The notes below the pieces were generated by a model that was not told the origin of the DNA, did not search any database, and worked only from the letters and a program-made list of their open reading frames with translations. A program made the translations under genes and the position numbers. Source: a virus. From it: a stretch of 39,699 nucleotides of DNA. The DNA is taken from the IMG/VR virus record IMGVR_UViG_3300047200_000128, positions 1 through 39,699 of that record. One strand, 5' to 3'. Positions 1-6,689 of this stretch are shown one piece after another (position 1 is the first letter of the stretch; every line of letters begins with the position of its first letter).

Positions 1-561
1 TGTCAGATGGATGTACTACACGAGATAAGCACAGACGATGACACCGAATACGAATGGATCTTAAAGATTGCCAGAATGAACGAACGATTGGGCATCGAGT
101 TCTATGATGGATATCCGCTGACAAATATGAAGGCTGGTGATTTATTGGAAGAACTGGTAGGGTGTAAATACGTGACTACTAAAGAAGATATAACAAAATA
201 CAGAGAGGCTCGAAGAAATACGGTGACTTACACCAGATCGGATGGCAAACAGGCACAGAGTTATACTACTAAAGGTCAAGCGATTATAGCTGAACTTCAC
301 AGACAGGCAGACACAGCAAGAGCCGAGAGACACAGACAGACTATAAAAAAGATTGCCAGACAGAAACAGCAAGAGATTGACTTACAAGATCCAGGTAGAG
401 CAGACAAGTTAAGAAAGCAGACCACGGATTTATTGTATGCCGATTTATTGGCTGGTGCTATAGCGTGGCAGGAATATAACCAGATGATGTATGACATACA
501 CGGAGGTTATGAGGCTTGGACAGAGACAAAGCCTCAACTATTGATTAGAAAGGAAAAGTGA
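1..561 (+). CDS. GIY-YIG endonuclease, C-terminal part, cut by the window edge
   Basis: The reading frame is open from base 1 (Cys-Gln, then Met at base 7) and stops at 559-561. The matching region of the full gene at 38741-39490 reads the same Cys-Gln-Met, so this is a 5'-truncated copy of that gene lacking the N-terminal GIY-YIG domain, not a gene starting at base 7. By eye the 184 comparable residues are roughly 84 percent identical, and the first 82 bases are identical. The visible part is the charged, helical C-terminal region, rich in Arg, Lys and Gln, plausibly for DNA binding. The stop overlaps the primase start. It is either a tandem paralogue or, more likely, a strain variant left at a contig end. 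Confidence 0.75.
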   Translation, partial: CQMDVLHEISTDDDTEYEWILKIARMNERLGIEFYDGYPLTNMKAGDLLEELVGCKYVTTKEDITKYREARRNTVTYTRSDGKQAQSYTTKGQAIIAELHRQADTARAERHRQTIKKIARQKQQEIDLQDPGRADKLRKQTTDLLYADLLAGAIAWQEYNQMMYDIHGGYEAWTETKPQLLIRKEK

Positions 562-1484
562 TGAAAGATATATTATTAGAGCATCAAGAGAACTGGAGGT
601 ATTGTAGAGTTAGAGCAGGAGAAAAGAAGCCATATCCAGCAGATTGGCAAAATAATCCGCTACGATTACACGAAGTAGATAGTGCGAATATTGGATTGAT
701 ACTGGGACCCAAGGGCAACGGTGTATGTGCTATTGACTTCGATGGTACAAGTGCCTGGCACTGGATTGAACAGCAGGGTGTTCGGAGAAGCGGACTGCGA
801 AGTATAGCGTGGAGTTCGGGCAAGACTGATAGATGCCAAATGGCGTTTATAGTGCCTGAAGAGTATTGGGATGTATTAAAGACCAAGAAGGTCACTACAG
901 CAGACAGAGAAGGCTTCGAGTTTAGATGGGCTGGCGGACAGAGTGTATTACCACCAAGTATTCATCCAGACACTAAAGAACCTTATTACTGGATTATACC
1001 ACCTGCCGAAATGATTGGCGAGAACTGGAGAGACATTGAGATAGATGTTATACCCGAAGATTTATTGACGGTATGGCTGACACTGATAGCAGAAGAAGGT
1101 CACAGAGACATAGACACTGAACCTGAAGTGATATTGGATGATTTAACTGATGCTGAGATTAAAGAAGTAGAACAAGAGTTAAACGAACTTAAGCAAAGAA
1201 AGCCGACATTAGCGTATGATGACTGGAGAACGGTATGCTGGGCTGTAGCACATCATATCGGCAGGGGTGCGGCAAAGATAGTGATCAATAACTATTACCC
1301 CGAGCAGAAGCGAGGGGAATATGATTTACTATTCAAGACCTGGAACAAGGGCAAAAGCCCGACACTGGGCAGTCTAAAGTTTATAGCAGGTACAAGCAAG
1401 CATCAGCGAGAACTATTAAGAAAGGTGGCACACGAAGTGACTTACCAAATATATAAACAAAGGAGAGCAGATGGAATACAATGA
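561..1484 (+). CDS. Primase-polymerase (Prim-Pol) with PriCT-type C-terminus
   Basis: Probable replicative primase. Residues about 40-60 carry the first Prim-Pol motif (NIGLILGPKGNGVCAIDFDG, with the metal-binding Asp-Phe-Asp). Residues about 90-105 carry SGKTDRCQMAFIVP, and about 120-140 carry a segment with LPPSIHPDTKEPYYW, typical of the family. Residues about 210-275 (YDDWRTVCWAVAHHIGRGA onward) resemble the PriCT domain of phage and plasmid primases. The usual His of the second motif appears to be Gln here. I chose ATG 561 over GTG 558: an AGAAAGGA Shine-Dalgarno is correctly spaced for it, and the second copy at 39584 has no GTG before the ATG. It overlaps the helicase gene by 14 nt, so the two probably work as a primase-helicase pair. 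Confidence 0.85.
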   Translation: MKDILLEHQENWRYCRVRAGEKKPYPADWQNNPLRLHEVDSANIGLILGPKGNGVCAIDFDGTSAWHWIEQQGVRRSGLRSIAWSSGKTDRCQMAFIVPEEYWDVLKTKKVTTADREGFEFRWAGGQSVLPPSIHPDTKEPYYWIIPPAEMIGENWRDIEIDVIPEDLLTVWLTLIAEEGHRDIDTEPEVILDDLTDAEIKEVEQELNELKQRKPTLAYDDWRTVCWAVAHHIGRGAAKIVINNYYPEQKRGEYDLLFKTWNKGKSPTLGSLKFIAGTSKHQRELLRKVAHEVTYQIYKQRRADGIQ

Positions 1485-2805
1485 GATATTAAAAACAATG
1501 ACGCCAGAACAAATAGCGGCATTCGCGGCAAATATACCTAAAGGTGTAGCGTTCCCGAAAATGAATAACCAAAGACGACCAAGTCAAACACTGGATAACT
1601 ATCAAGCATTATTCGATCACTATGGCGTGACCATAAAGTATAATGAAATGAGTAAAGAAACAGAGATACTGGTGCCTGGTTATCCAACTGGAGGTGCGTT
1701 ATATAATAACGCTGTTATTGCTAAACTGCGTGATTTATGTTATCAAAATGATTTTACACCAACTGAACTGGACAAATACATAGAGATTGTAGCAGAAGAA
1801 AACAAATATCATCCTGTTAAAGATTGGATAGATAATATAGAATGGGATGGCAAAGATAGATTGCCAGAATATTACGGCAGTATTATTTTATCGGACTTAA
1901 ATCCGATGAAAGAAGTGATGATGAGAAAATGGGCATTGAGTCTGGTAGCGGCATTATATCATCCGAACTTTAGTTGCGAAGGTGTATTGACGTTCTCGGG
2001 CAAGCAGGGACAGGGCAAGACTATCTGGGTTGAAGAGCTTATACCACCAGAATATCATAATGTCTGGAACAAAGATGCGGTGACACTGGACGTGAATAAC
2101 AAGGATAGTTTATTTAAGGCATTGAGTTATTGGATAACAGAACTGGGAGAACTGGACAGCACGTTTAAGAAATCGGATATTGAAGCATTGAAAGGATTTA
2201 TTACAGAGAAGGTTGATATGATCAGAAGTCCGTATGACCGTAAAGCAAATAAGTTCCCAAGACAGACCGTATTTTATGCCACGGTGAATGATGATGAGTT
2301 TTTACAGGACACACAGAACAGAAGATTCTGGGTATTGGCTATCGAAGACTTTAGTCTGGGAGGCATTGATGTTGGGCAGTTCTGGGCACAGATCAAGCAA
2401 GAGTATCTAAAAATCCGAGACAAGATTGGCAGCGGAGCACAGCGTAAGAAAAATGATGAGTATGGTTGGTTTATGTCACCCAGCGAACGCCAGATTATGG
2501 CACCATTACAAGAAAGTTTTAAGAGTGTAGATCCCATTGAAGAAAAAATATCGGTGACGATAAAGCCATTGGCAGAAACTGGACATAACAGAGATTGGGT
2601 GAATTGTACAGAGATTCTGGAACGATGCGGATATATGCGACCAAGCAAACGTGATTGTCACGCGGCAGGTAAAGCGTTGAAAAAGATGGGATTTATTCCA
2701 GACAGAACCAAAAAATATGGAGTAGAGTTCTACTCGAATGGTAGTTGGTCGATGGCTGGCAGCGATAACATATCAGTTAAACTGGTAGATAAACTCAGAA
2801 AGTAG
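1471..2805 (+). CDS. VapE/D5-like superfamily III replicative helicase
   Basis: ATPase of the virulence-associated-E family, probably the helicase partner of the overlapping primase. Residues about 165-180 contain the Walker A segment FSGKQGQGKTIWVEELIP. Residues about 215-230 contain YWITELGELDSTFKKSDIEA, the Walker B and following region typical of VapE/D5 proteins. Residues about 245-285 contain a run ending in the Arg-rich motif with FLQDTQNRRFWVLAI. The C-terminal 90 residues look like a winged-helix region. Its 444 residues fit the family. The start has an AAAGGAG Shine-Dalgarno. The stop codon lies inside the first TAGTAGCA repeat of the putative origin, consistent with replication proteins encoded beside their origin. 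Confidence 0.85.
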   Translation: MEYNEILKTMTPEQIAAFAANIPKGVAFPKMNNQRRPSQTLDNYQALFDHYGVTIKYNEMSKETEILVPGYPTGGALYNNAVIAKLRDLCYQNDFTPTELDKYIEIVAEENKYHPVKDWIDNIEWDGKDRLPEYYGSIILSDLNPMKEVMMRKWALSLVAALYHPNFSCEGVLTFSGKQGQGKTIWVEELIPPEYHNVWNKDAVTLDVNNKDSLFKALSYWITELGELDSTFKKSDIEALKGFITEKVDMIRSPYDRKANKFPRQTVFYATVNDDEFLQDTQNRRFWVLAIEDFSLGGIDVGQFWAQIKQEYLKIRDKIGSGAQRKKNDEYGWFMSPSERQIMAPLQESFKSVDPIEEKISVTIKPLAETGHNRDWVNCTEILERCGYMRPSKRDCHAAGKALKKMGFIPDRTKKYGVEFYSNGSWSMAGSDNISVKLVDKLRK

Positions 2806-2982
2806 TAGCAGATAGTAGCAGATAGTGGCAAGATGGTAGCGGTGAAATCAGCATTACAGGTATCGCAAATACTGGTTGCTACTATGTGCTACTATATAAT
2901 ACAAATATATAAAGATTTATATATAATATTACATATAGTAGCAAACGAGAAAAAGATAGTAAAGTAGTAGCAGATAGTGGCA
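2799..2982. repeat. Iteron-like cluster around an AT-rich core: candidate replication origin
   Basis: Six exact copies of the octamer TAGTAGCA are present: direct at 2803-2810, 2813-2820, 2936-2943 and 2965-2972, and inverted (TGCTACTA) at 2877-2884 and 2887-2894. Two one-mismatch copies, TAGTGGCA, lie at 2823-2830 and 2975-2982. The core at 2884-2937 is almost pure A/T with many TATA and ATAT steps. The outer clusters share the longer repeat AAAGTAGTAGCAGATAGT. The inverted copy at 2876-2885 can pair with 2934-2943 over 10 bp. No gene fits here. Iterons plus an AT-rich unwinding region beside primase and helicase genes is a common origin layout. Function is inferred. Confidence 0.6.
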
Positions 2983-3007
2983 CTAAACAGAAACAAGGAA
3001 TAAATAT

Positions 3008-3364
3008 ATGAAAGGAAAAGAGATGAAGAAAACAAACAAAACAAACGAAATAGCCAGGTTCAGGTTATTCAGTCAAGAATGGAATGTCAGATATGGCAGA
3101 GAAACAGAACTGGATGACGAACTGGGATTATGCTTACCAGATAGACGCGAGATACTTATTGACGAGCATCAAAACACGGATAGTAAAAAACACACGCTTA
3201 CACACGAACTTATACACGCTGTTGAGCAGAAACTATTATTGAACTTAACAGAAAATCAGGTTGATTTATTGGCACTGGGATTATTGGATCTGTTCAGGAA
3301 TAATCCACATTTAATGGTAGTGTTCGAAGAAACTGGAGTATGGGAGATTAAAGCATATGCGTGA
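3008..3364 (+). CDS. Small HELIH zinc metallopeptidase (ImmA/IrrE-like)
   Basis: The 118-residue protein has a clear gluzincin active-site motif, LTHELIHAVEQ, at residues about 62-73: two His ligands and the catalytic Glu. It is preceded by a segment with LCLPDRREILIDEHQ, as in many small phage and mobile-element peptidases of the ImmA/IrrE type. Members of that family cleave repressors or regulatory proteins; some SprT-like proteins have a similar motif. The target is unknown. Two in-frame starts are plausible: ATG 3008 with AAGGA eight bases upstream, and ATG 3023 with AAAGGA six bases upstream. The stop overlaps the start of the HNH-like gene by 8 nt. It sits directly after the candidate origin. 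Confidence 0.75.
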   Translation: MKGKEMKKTNKTNEIARFRLFSQEWNVRYGRETELDDELGLCLPDRREILIDEHQNTDSKKHTLTHELIHAVEQKLLLNLTENQVDLLALGLLDLFRNNPHLMVVFEETGVWEIKAYA

Positions 3365-3761
3365 AACACATAGAAGTATAGGTGAATGGGACTGGAACAG
3401 CGAAATACTATGGAAAAAGATAATACAGACAGATGACGAAAGTTGCTGGACCTGGATTGGTAGCACTGGTCCACAAACGAACTTATTCGGAGCACGACGA
3501 AACGGAAAACCACAAATGACACAGGCACGAAGAATATTATATAGAGATGTATATGAAGAAGACTGCGATGACAAACAGATTAAGATGAAATGTAAAAATG
3601 CTTATTGTATGAACTGGCATCACTTCGAGACTACACCGAATCAAAGACGCTATTACAAAGATGGAGTAGAGCGAGGCAAGCGAGAACAGATAGATCCAAA
3701 AGCAGGATTACAACGAGCGAAACTTAAGAAAGTATTAGCAGACTGGGAACAAGGAGAATAA
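3357..3761 (+). CDS. HNH-endonuclease-like protein, possibly catalytically degenerate
   Basis: The 134-residue protein has the layout of small phage HNH proteins: a CWTWIGSTG segment near residue 30, a middle ARRILYRDVYEE segment near residue 60, and a zinc-ligand-like CKNAYCMNWHHFE segment near residues 79-91. In active members these segments normally read HR..Y and H.C.N..C.NP.H. Here the first conserved His appears to be Arg and the second Met, while the two Cys and the final His remain. It may therefore bind DNA or zinc without being a normal nuclease. The C-terminus is Lys/Arg/Glu-rich. It overlaps the upstream peptidase gene and is followed one base later by the next gene. Confidence 0.6.
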   Translation: MRETHRSIGEWDWNSEILWKKIIQTDDESCWTWIGSTGPQTNLFGARRNGKPQMTQARRILYRDVYEEDCDDKQIKMKCKNAYCMNWHHFETTPNQRRYYKDGVERGKREQIDPKAGLQRAKLKKVLADWEQGE

Positions 3762-3762
3762 A

Positions 3763-4029
3763 ATGAGCAGACCAAAACCAAAAGTATTACATTCGATCGA
3801 AGTAGGAGATGGTACTATCTGGGAGATATTAGAAGCAGAGGCTTACTACGCGATTACTTACGAAGGCAAGCCTGTAGGCATTAGAATAACACAGAGCAGT
3901 ATGACAAACAACGAACACTTATATAAAAAACTGAGTTATACGAATCTGGGCAACGCAAGAGCACAGGTAGCAAAACTGAACTATAGATTTAAGACTACAG
4001 GATTCGACTTAATGATGATTGAAGTATAA
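3763..4029 (+). CDS. Small conserved phage protein, unknown function
   Basis: 88 residues, mixed alpha/beta, no membrane segment. It begins MSRPKPKVLHSIEVGDG and has a YAITYEGKPVGIRI strand pair, then a KKLSYTNLGNARAQVAKLN helix-like segment. The pattern resembles small proteins I recall from aquatic phages, in which the GKP and N-A-LN positions recur, but I cannot name a function. The start has AAGGAG upstream, and the gene follows the HNH-like gene after one base, so they are probably co-transcribed. It ends just before the first dyad-containing promoter. Confidence 0.65.
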   Translation: MSRPKPKVLHSIEVGDGTIWEILEAEAYYAITYEGKPVGIRITQSSMTNNEHLYKKLSYTNLGNARAQVAKLNYRFKTTGFDLMMIEV

Positions 4030-4046
4030 AATGGTAAAACTGACCA

Positions 4047-4101
4047 TTGACTTATTATTGGATTAGTGTATAATAACAGAATAGTAGGATAAATACTATT
4101 G
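4047..4101 (+). promoter_or_regulatory. Sigma70-like promoter plus AATAGTA dyad with T4-late-like motif (copy 1)
   Basis: TTGACT at 4047-4052 and TATAAT at 4069-4074 are separated by 16 nt. Immediately downstream a perfect 7-bp inverted repeat, AATAGTA (4080-4086) and TACTATT (4094-4100), flanks GGATAAA. The right half reads GATAAATACTATT, close to the T4 late-promoter consensus TATAAATACTATT. A start 6 nt after TAAATA would be G4101. The same composite recurs at 5091 and 6690. The dyad lies where the early transcript would start, so it could be an operator, a 5' RNA hairpin, or a second late promoter. Confidence 0.7.
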
Positions 4102-4130
4102 TAGAACATAACAAAGAAAGGGACTACAAA

Positions 4131-4424
4131 ATGACACAACTAAACTTAACAGCGATCAAGGCTATGGCGATAGCAACAGCATATTACCAACGCGATTGGA
4201 TACCTGGAACAAGCATTGAAGAAGTATTCGATGACTTTAACGGAATACGAGAGCAGGCAGAAGATAACTTACGCTGGGCGAAAGTAGGTGGGTATATTAC
4301 TGAAGCAGATATAGCAGAAGCGTTATGGGGTATGGACAAAGACGAGTATCTGGATTGGAAAGAAGAGATGGGAATAGATATGACAGACAACGAAATGATG
4401 AACGTGATACACAACGCTTATTAA
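4131..4424 (+). CDS. Small acidic early protein, unknown function
   Basis: 97 residues, helical and acidic, with many Glu, Asp, Trp and Met. It has an N-terminal helix (LTAIKAMAIATAYYQRDW) and a C-terminal EYLDWKEEMGIDMTDNEM segment. There is no transmembrane segment or catalytic motif. The start follows AGAAAGGGAC. It is the first gene behind the dyad-containing promoter at 4047, so it is probably expressed early; small acidic early phage proteins often bind host factors or mimic DNA, but nothing here proves that. It is followed 17 nt later by a second early gene. Confidence 0.7.
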   Translation: MTQLNLTAIKAMAIATAYYQRDWIPGTSIEEVFDDFNGIREQAEDNLRWAKVGGYITEADIAEALWGMDKDEYLDWKEEMGIDMTDNEMMNVIHNAY

Positions 4425-4441
4425 ACAGAAAGGACACGGAT

Positions 4442-5086
4442 ATGACACAGATTTACTTACAACTTACACGCAACAGAACTGGCGAGGTAGCAACGCTACG
4501 ATTAGAAACAGCACTGGAACTTATTCGAGAGTATGACAAGAAGCAACGCTTTATGAATATGCTGGGACAAGAGACTTACTGGAAGAAGAACAGACTTACA
4601 CTATGGAAGCAGATAACTGACAACGAAATACAGGAAGAAGAAAAAACTGAAGTAGCAGAACTTAACAAAATCAACAGGAGTGTTAGAGACAAGATAATAG
4701 GCGGACTGATTATGGTGGAGTTCGAGCACACAGAATATATGCTGGATAAAATAGCATATCGAATGGAAACACATTACGCAGAGAAGTTCAAGATACGAGA
4801 AGAACTGGCAGCACTGAAAGAAGAACCAAAATACTTTAGTCATCAAGAAGATTATAACTATGACTACAACACAGGCAGAGGTAAATCTTTAAGGTCAAGA
4901 CGCATTATTACGCAGAATCTGGTAGTTAGACACGCAGATATGGAAAACTTTAACAGAGAGATGACAGCACTATACGACAAGTACGCTGTCAAAGATTCTA
5001 CTAAACTACGCAAAGGTAAAAGATACTTCGATGTAAATGAGTTAGCAAAACGATATTACAGAAAATACTATAAAATGGGCAAATAG
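4442..5086 (+). CDS. Early protein of unknown function, charged and helical
   Basis: 214 residues starting at ATG 4442, which has AGAAAGGA correctly placed upstream. The frame is open further upstream, but that stretch lies inside the preceding gene. The protein is very rich in Lys, Arg, Glu and Tyr and appears mostly helical: an N-terminal beta segment (TQIYLQLTRNRTGEVATLRL), then long helices, with a probable coiled coil around residues 55-130. The C-terminus is basic (RKGKRYFDVNELAKRYYRKY). I recognise no family. It shares the early operon with the 97-residue protein. Confidence 0.7.
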   Translation: MTQIYLQLTRNRTGEVATLRLETALELIREYDKKQRFMNMLGQETYWKKNRLTLWKQITDNEIQEEEKTEVAELNKINRSVRDKIIGGLIMVEFEHTEYMLDKIAYRMETHYAEKFKIREELAALKEEPKYFSHQEDYNYDYNTGRGKSLRSRRIITQNLVVRHADMENFNREMTALYDKYAVKDSTKLRKGKRYFDVNELAKRYYRKYYKMGK

Positions 5087-5090
5087 ATTA

Positions 5091-5145
5091 TTGACTTAAG
5101 AGTAGATTAGTGTATAATAACAGAATAGTAAGGTAAATACTATTG
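5091..5145 (+). promoter_or_regulatory. Sigma70-like promoter plus AATAGTA dyad with T4-late-like motif (copy 2)
   Basis: TTGACT at 5091-5096 and TATAAT at 5113-5118, spacer 16 nt. The dyad AATAGTA (5124-5130) and TACTATT (5138-5144) flanks AGGTAAA. The segment GTAAATACTATTG matches copy 1 except at the start of the late-like motif. The similarity to the region at 4047 extends to the start of the next gene (GTAGAACATAACA-AGAAAGGG), so this is a duplicated regulatory cassette. It drives the 214-residue gene at 5175. Confidence 0.7.
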
Positions 5146-5174
5146 TAGAACATAACATAGAAAGGGAACTACAA

Positions 5175-5819
5175 ATGGCGAAGAAACAAAACAAAACAAA
5201 CCAGGCATTCGGATTACTATTCGGAGCAGAAGAACAACAGGCTACGGTTAGAGTACAAGAACTATTCGAACGCAACACACAGGCAAAAGAGTGTTATCTG
5301 GTAGTCAAAACTGGCAACAGCGGAACAAAGATCAACGACTTATATAACACAACGATATGGAACGAAGGCAAAGAGATTAAACTGGCTGGACGACACAGAC
5401 TACAAGGTCCGTGGTTAAGAAGTATTACAGATCAACTTAAGCAAAGCGGTATTACTGGCACGGTTAGTATCTTTAATCATACTATCGAAGACGCAGAAGA
5501 ACTTATCAACGAACATCAAAAAATGATGATTAAGTTAGCAAAGGGAGTAGATTGGAAGGTAGTAGCAAGAGTAAATCTCGAAGAGAAAGAACTGGATGGT
5601 CTTATTAAAACTTTAGGTGTAGAGAACTTCGAGAACGAGTTAGCACAAAGCAGAGTTAGCGGAACTTACAACGCTTACAGACATACAAAATACGACAAGT
5701 ACAAAACAACAAGCAACTATCAAAACAACAAACTTATAAACGAGTGTAGATTAGAATACAAGAAAAGACAGGCAGACTTTATCGGACAACGGTTAAGCAA
5801 GTACATAGAAATATTATAA
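5175..5819 (+). CDS. Early protein of unknown function
   Basis: 214 residues. The N-terminus is basic and polar (MAKKQNKTNQAFGLLFGAEE). A middle alpha/beta part (CYLVVKTGNSGTKINDLY, then TGTVSIFNHTIEDAEELINE) is followed by a helical, basic and Tyr-rich C-terminus. No transmembrane segment, zinc ligands or known enzyme motif is visible. It stands alone behind its own copy of the dyad promoter, and a further promoter follows it, so it is probably a monocistronic early gene. The upstream AGAAAGGGAAC supports the start. Confidence 0.7.
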   Translation: MAKKQNKTNQAFGLLFGAEEQQATVRVQELFERNTQAKECYLVVKTGNSGTKINDLYNTTIWNEGKEIKLAGRHRLQGPWLRSITDQLKQSGITGTVSIFNHTIEDAEELINEHQKMMIKLAKGVDWKVVARVNLEEKELDGLIKTLGVENFENELAQSRVSGTYNAYRHTKYDKYKTTSNYQNNKLINECRLEYKKRQADFIGQRLSKYIEIL

Positions 5820-5835
5820 ATGGACAAATACACTA

Positions 5836-5875
5836 TTGACATAGTATAAATAGAATGCTATAATAAATACATAGA
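5836..5875 (+). promoter_or_regulatory. Sigma70-like promoter with overlapping TATAAATA motif, no dyad
   Basis: TTGACA at 5836-5841 and TATAAT at 5859-5864 with a 17-nt spacer. A TATAAATA motif lies inside the spacer at 5845-5852, and a second TAAATA at 5864-5869 overlaps the -10. The AATAGTA/TACTATT dyad of the other three early promoters is absent. The 5' leader would be short and contains GAAGGA before ATG 5889. Confidence 0.6.
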
Positions 5876-5888
5876 AGGAACAAACACT

Positions 5889-6308
5889 ATGAACACTTAT
5901 GAACACATACGCTGGAACAGAAACTTTATTATATATTATACTAAAAGAAGTAGCAAGCATCAAATAGACTACGAGTGTATAGTAAATGCTAAAACATTAG
6001 ATGACGCAAAAGAAGCATACTATGAACAAGTATATGATGACAACGACGACGTTATGACTGGTGTAGGTGAGATAAAACTTACGAACAAACAAATAGTTAA
6101 AAACGAAGTATATGAGTTAGTTATAGAAGAACTATTCGGCACTCGAAACTTCGGATACAAGGTAGATTTAGCATATGAATATGATGACCAAGATTTATAT
6201 GATGACGAAGTAGAAGTTATAAACGCTATGAAAGGAGAAGGCATAGACAAGATTATGATGGAACACGAAGCATATAATAGATATATGAATACAAGAGAAT
6301 CAAAATAA
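5889..6308 (+). CDS. Acidic early protein, unknown function
   Basis: 139 residues, strongly acidic in the C-terminal half (a run around YEYDDQDLYDDEVEV near residues 97-111) with many Tyr. The N-terminal half (HIRWNRNFIIYYTKRSSKH, then VNAKTLDDAKEAYYEQVYDD) looks like a small alpha/beta domain. Highly acidic early phage proteins sometimes act as DNA mimics or inhibitors of host DNA-binding proteins; this is only a possibility here. It has its own sigma70-like promoter and is followed within 5 nt by the Fur-box-like palindrome. Confidence 0.7.
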   Translation: MNTYEHIRWNRNFIIYYTKRSSKHQIDYECIVNAKTLDDAKEAYYEQVYDDNDDVMTGVGEIKLTNKQIVKNEVYELVIEELFGTRNFGYKVDLAYEYDDQDLYDDEVEVINAMKGEGIDKIMMEHEAYNRYMNTRESK

Positions 6309-6312
6309 TCTA

Positions 6313-6331
6313 AATGAGAATGATTCTCATT
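6313..6331. promoter_or_regulatory. Fur-box-like 19-bp palindrome
   Basis: AATGAGAATGATTCTCATT is a perfect inverted repeat with 9-bp arms around one base. Its 7-1-7 core TGAGAATGATTCTCA matches the Fur 7-1-7 core TGATAATGATTATCA at 13 of 15 positions, and GAGAAT/ATTCTC variants occur in natural Fur sites. A further half site AATGAGAA lies at 6387-6394, next to a TAAATA motif. It could also form an RNA hairpin (AATGAGA stem, 5-nt loop), but no U-run follows. The regulated gene would be the small protein at 6433. Confidence 0.5.
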
Positions 6332-6396
6332 ACGCAAACAAGGCAAGGGCGAGGACGCTACAAACACGGTGCTACACGATAAACAGAATGAGAAGA

Positions 6397-6403
6397 TAAA
6401 TAG
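6397..6403 (+). promoter_or_regulatory. TAAATA late-like promoter motif
   Basis: GATAAATAGATACAAC at 6395-6410 matches the start of GATAAATAGATGTATAG upstream of the gene at 38592 over its first eleven bases. Both sit about 30 nt before a small acidic-protein gene preceded by a purine-rich Shine-Dalgarno. No good -35 is visible. A start about 6 nt after TAAATA is possible but unproven. Confidence 0.35.
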
Positions 6404-6432
6404 ATACAACATAGAAACAAAAGGAGAACACT

Positions 6433-6609
6433 ATGAAACAAACTTATAAACAATGGCTGGCAGAATGTCTGGACAAAGACGAAGATGAGATAACAGGATT
6501 AGATATGGACGCAGACAGCAGAGCGATCTACGATAATCTTTATAGTGAGTATCACTTTATGATGATGATAGAAGACGATCATCAGCGGTGTAGAACAGCG
6601 TTCGATTAA
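6433..6609 (+). CDS. Small acidic protein (58 aa), unknown function
   Basis: Starts MKQTYKQWLAECLDKDEDE and ends with a segment containing YHFMMMIEDDHQRCRTAFD. It is acidic and probably two helices; no domain is recognised. The start has AAAGGAG about 10 nt upstream (6421-6426). It follows the Fur-box-like site and a TAAATA motif, and a GC-richer hairpin region follows it. Its coding character is supported by the Shine-Dalgarno, the acidic composition shared with neighbouring early proteins, and a clean frame. Confidence 0.6.
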   Translation: MKQTYKQWLAECLDKDEDEITGLDMDADSRAIYDNLYSEYHFMMMIEDDHQRCRTAFD

Positions 6610-6611
6610 GA

Positions 6612-6663
6612 CACGCTGGTACACGCTGTAGGATCGCGACAGACATCGCGGTGCATCAGCGTG
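6612..6663 (+). other. GC-rich intergenic hairpin element
   Basis: Between the 58-residue gene and the next promoter, CACGCTG occurs twice (6612-6618 and 6622-6628), and either copy can pair with CAGCGTG at 6657-6663. Inside is a second stem, CGCGA (6635-6639) with TCGCG (6646-6650), loop CAGACA. The segment GGTGCATCAG (6650-6659) recurs exactly at 7071-7080 in the next structured intergenic element. The GC content stands out from its AT-rich surroundings. There is no U-run, so a simple intrinsic terminator is unlikely. Confidence 0.45.
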
Positions 6664-6689
6664 GCTAAACAAAATGGACAGATTGCTTA

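Noticed and set aside
558-560. GTG start for the primase
   Set aside because: Spacing to the Shine-Dalgarno is too short and the second copy of the junction (39581-39586) has GAT at that position before a conserved ATG.
2799-2982. CRISPR array
   Set aside because: The repeated units are only 8 bp (up to about 18), in both orientations, with irregular spacing and no spacer pattern.
3001-3006. TAAATA as a late promoter before the metallopeptidase gene
   Set aside because: The ATG is only 1 nt after it and a good Shine-Dalgarno lies upstream of the motif, so RNA must start earlier; probably chance in AT-rich DNA.
4325-4441. Upstream extension of the 214-residue early gene
   Set aside because: The extra 39 codons lie inside the preceding gene and ATG 4442 has a proper Shine-Dalgarno.
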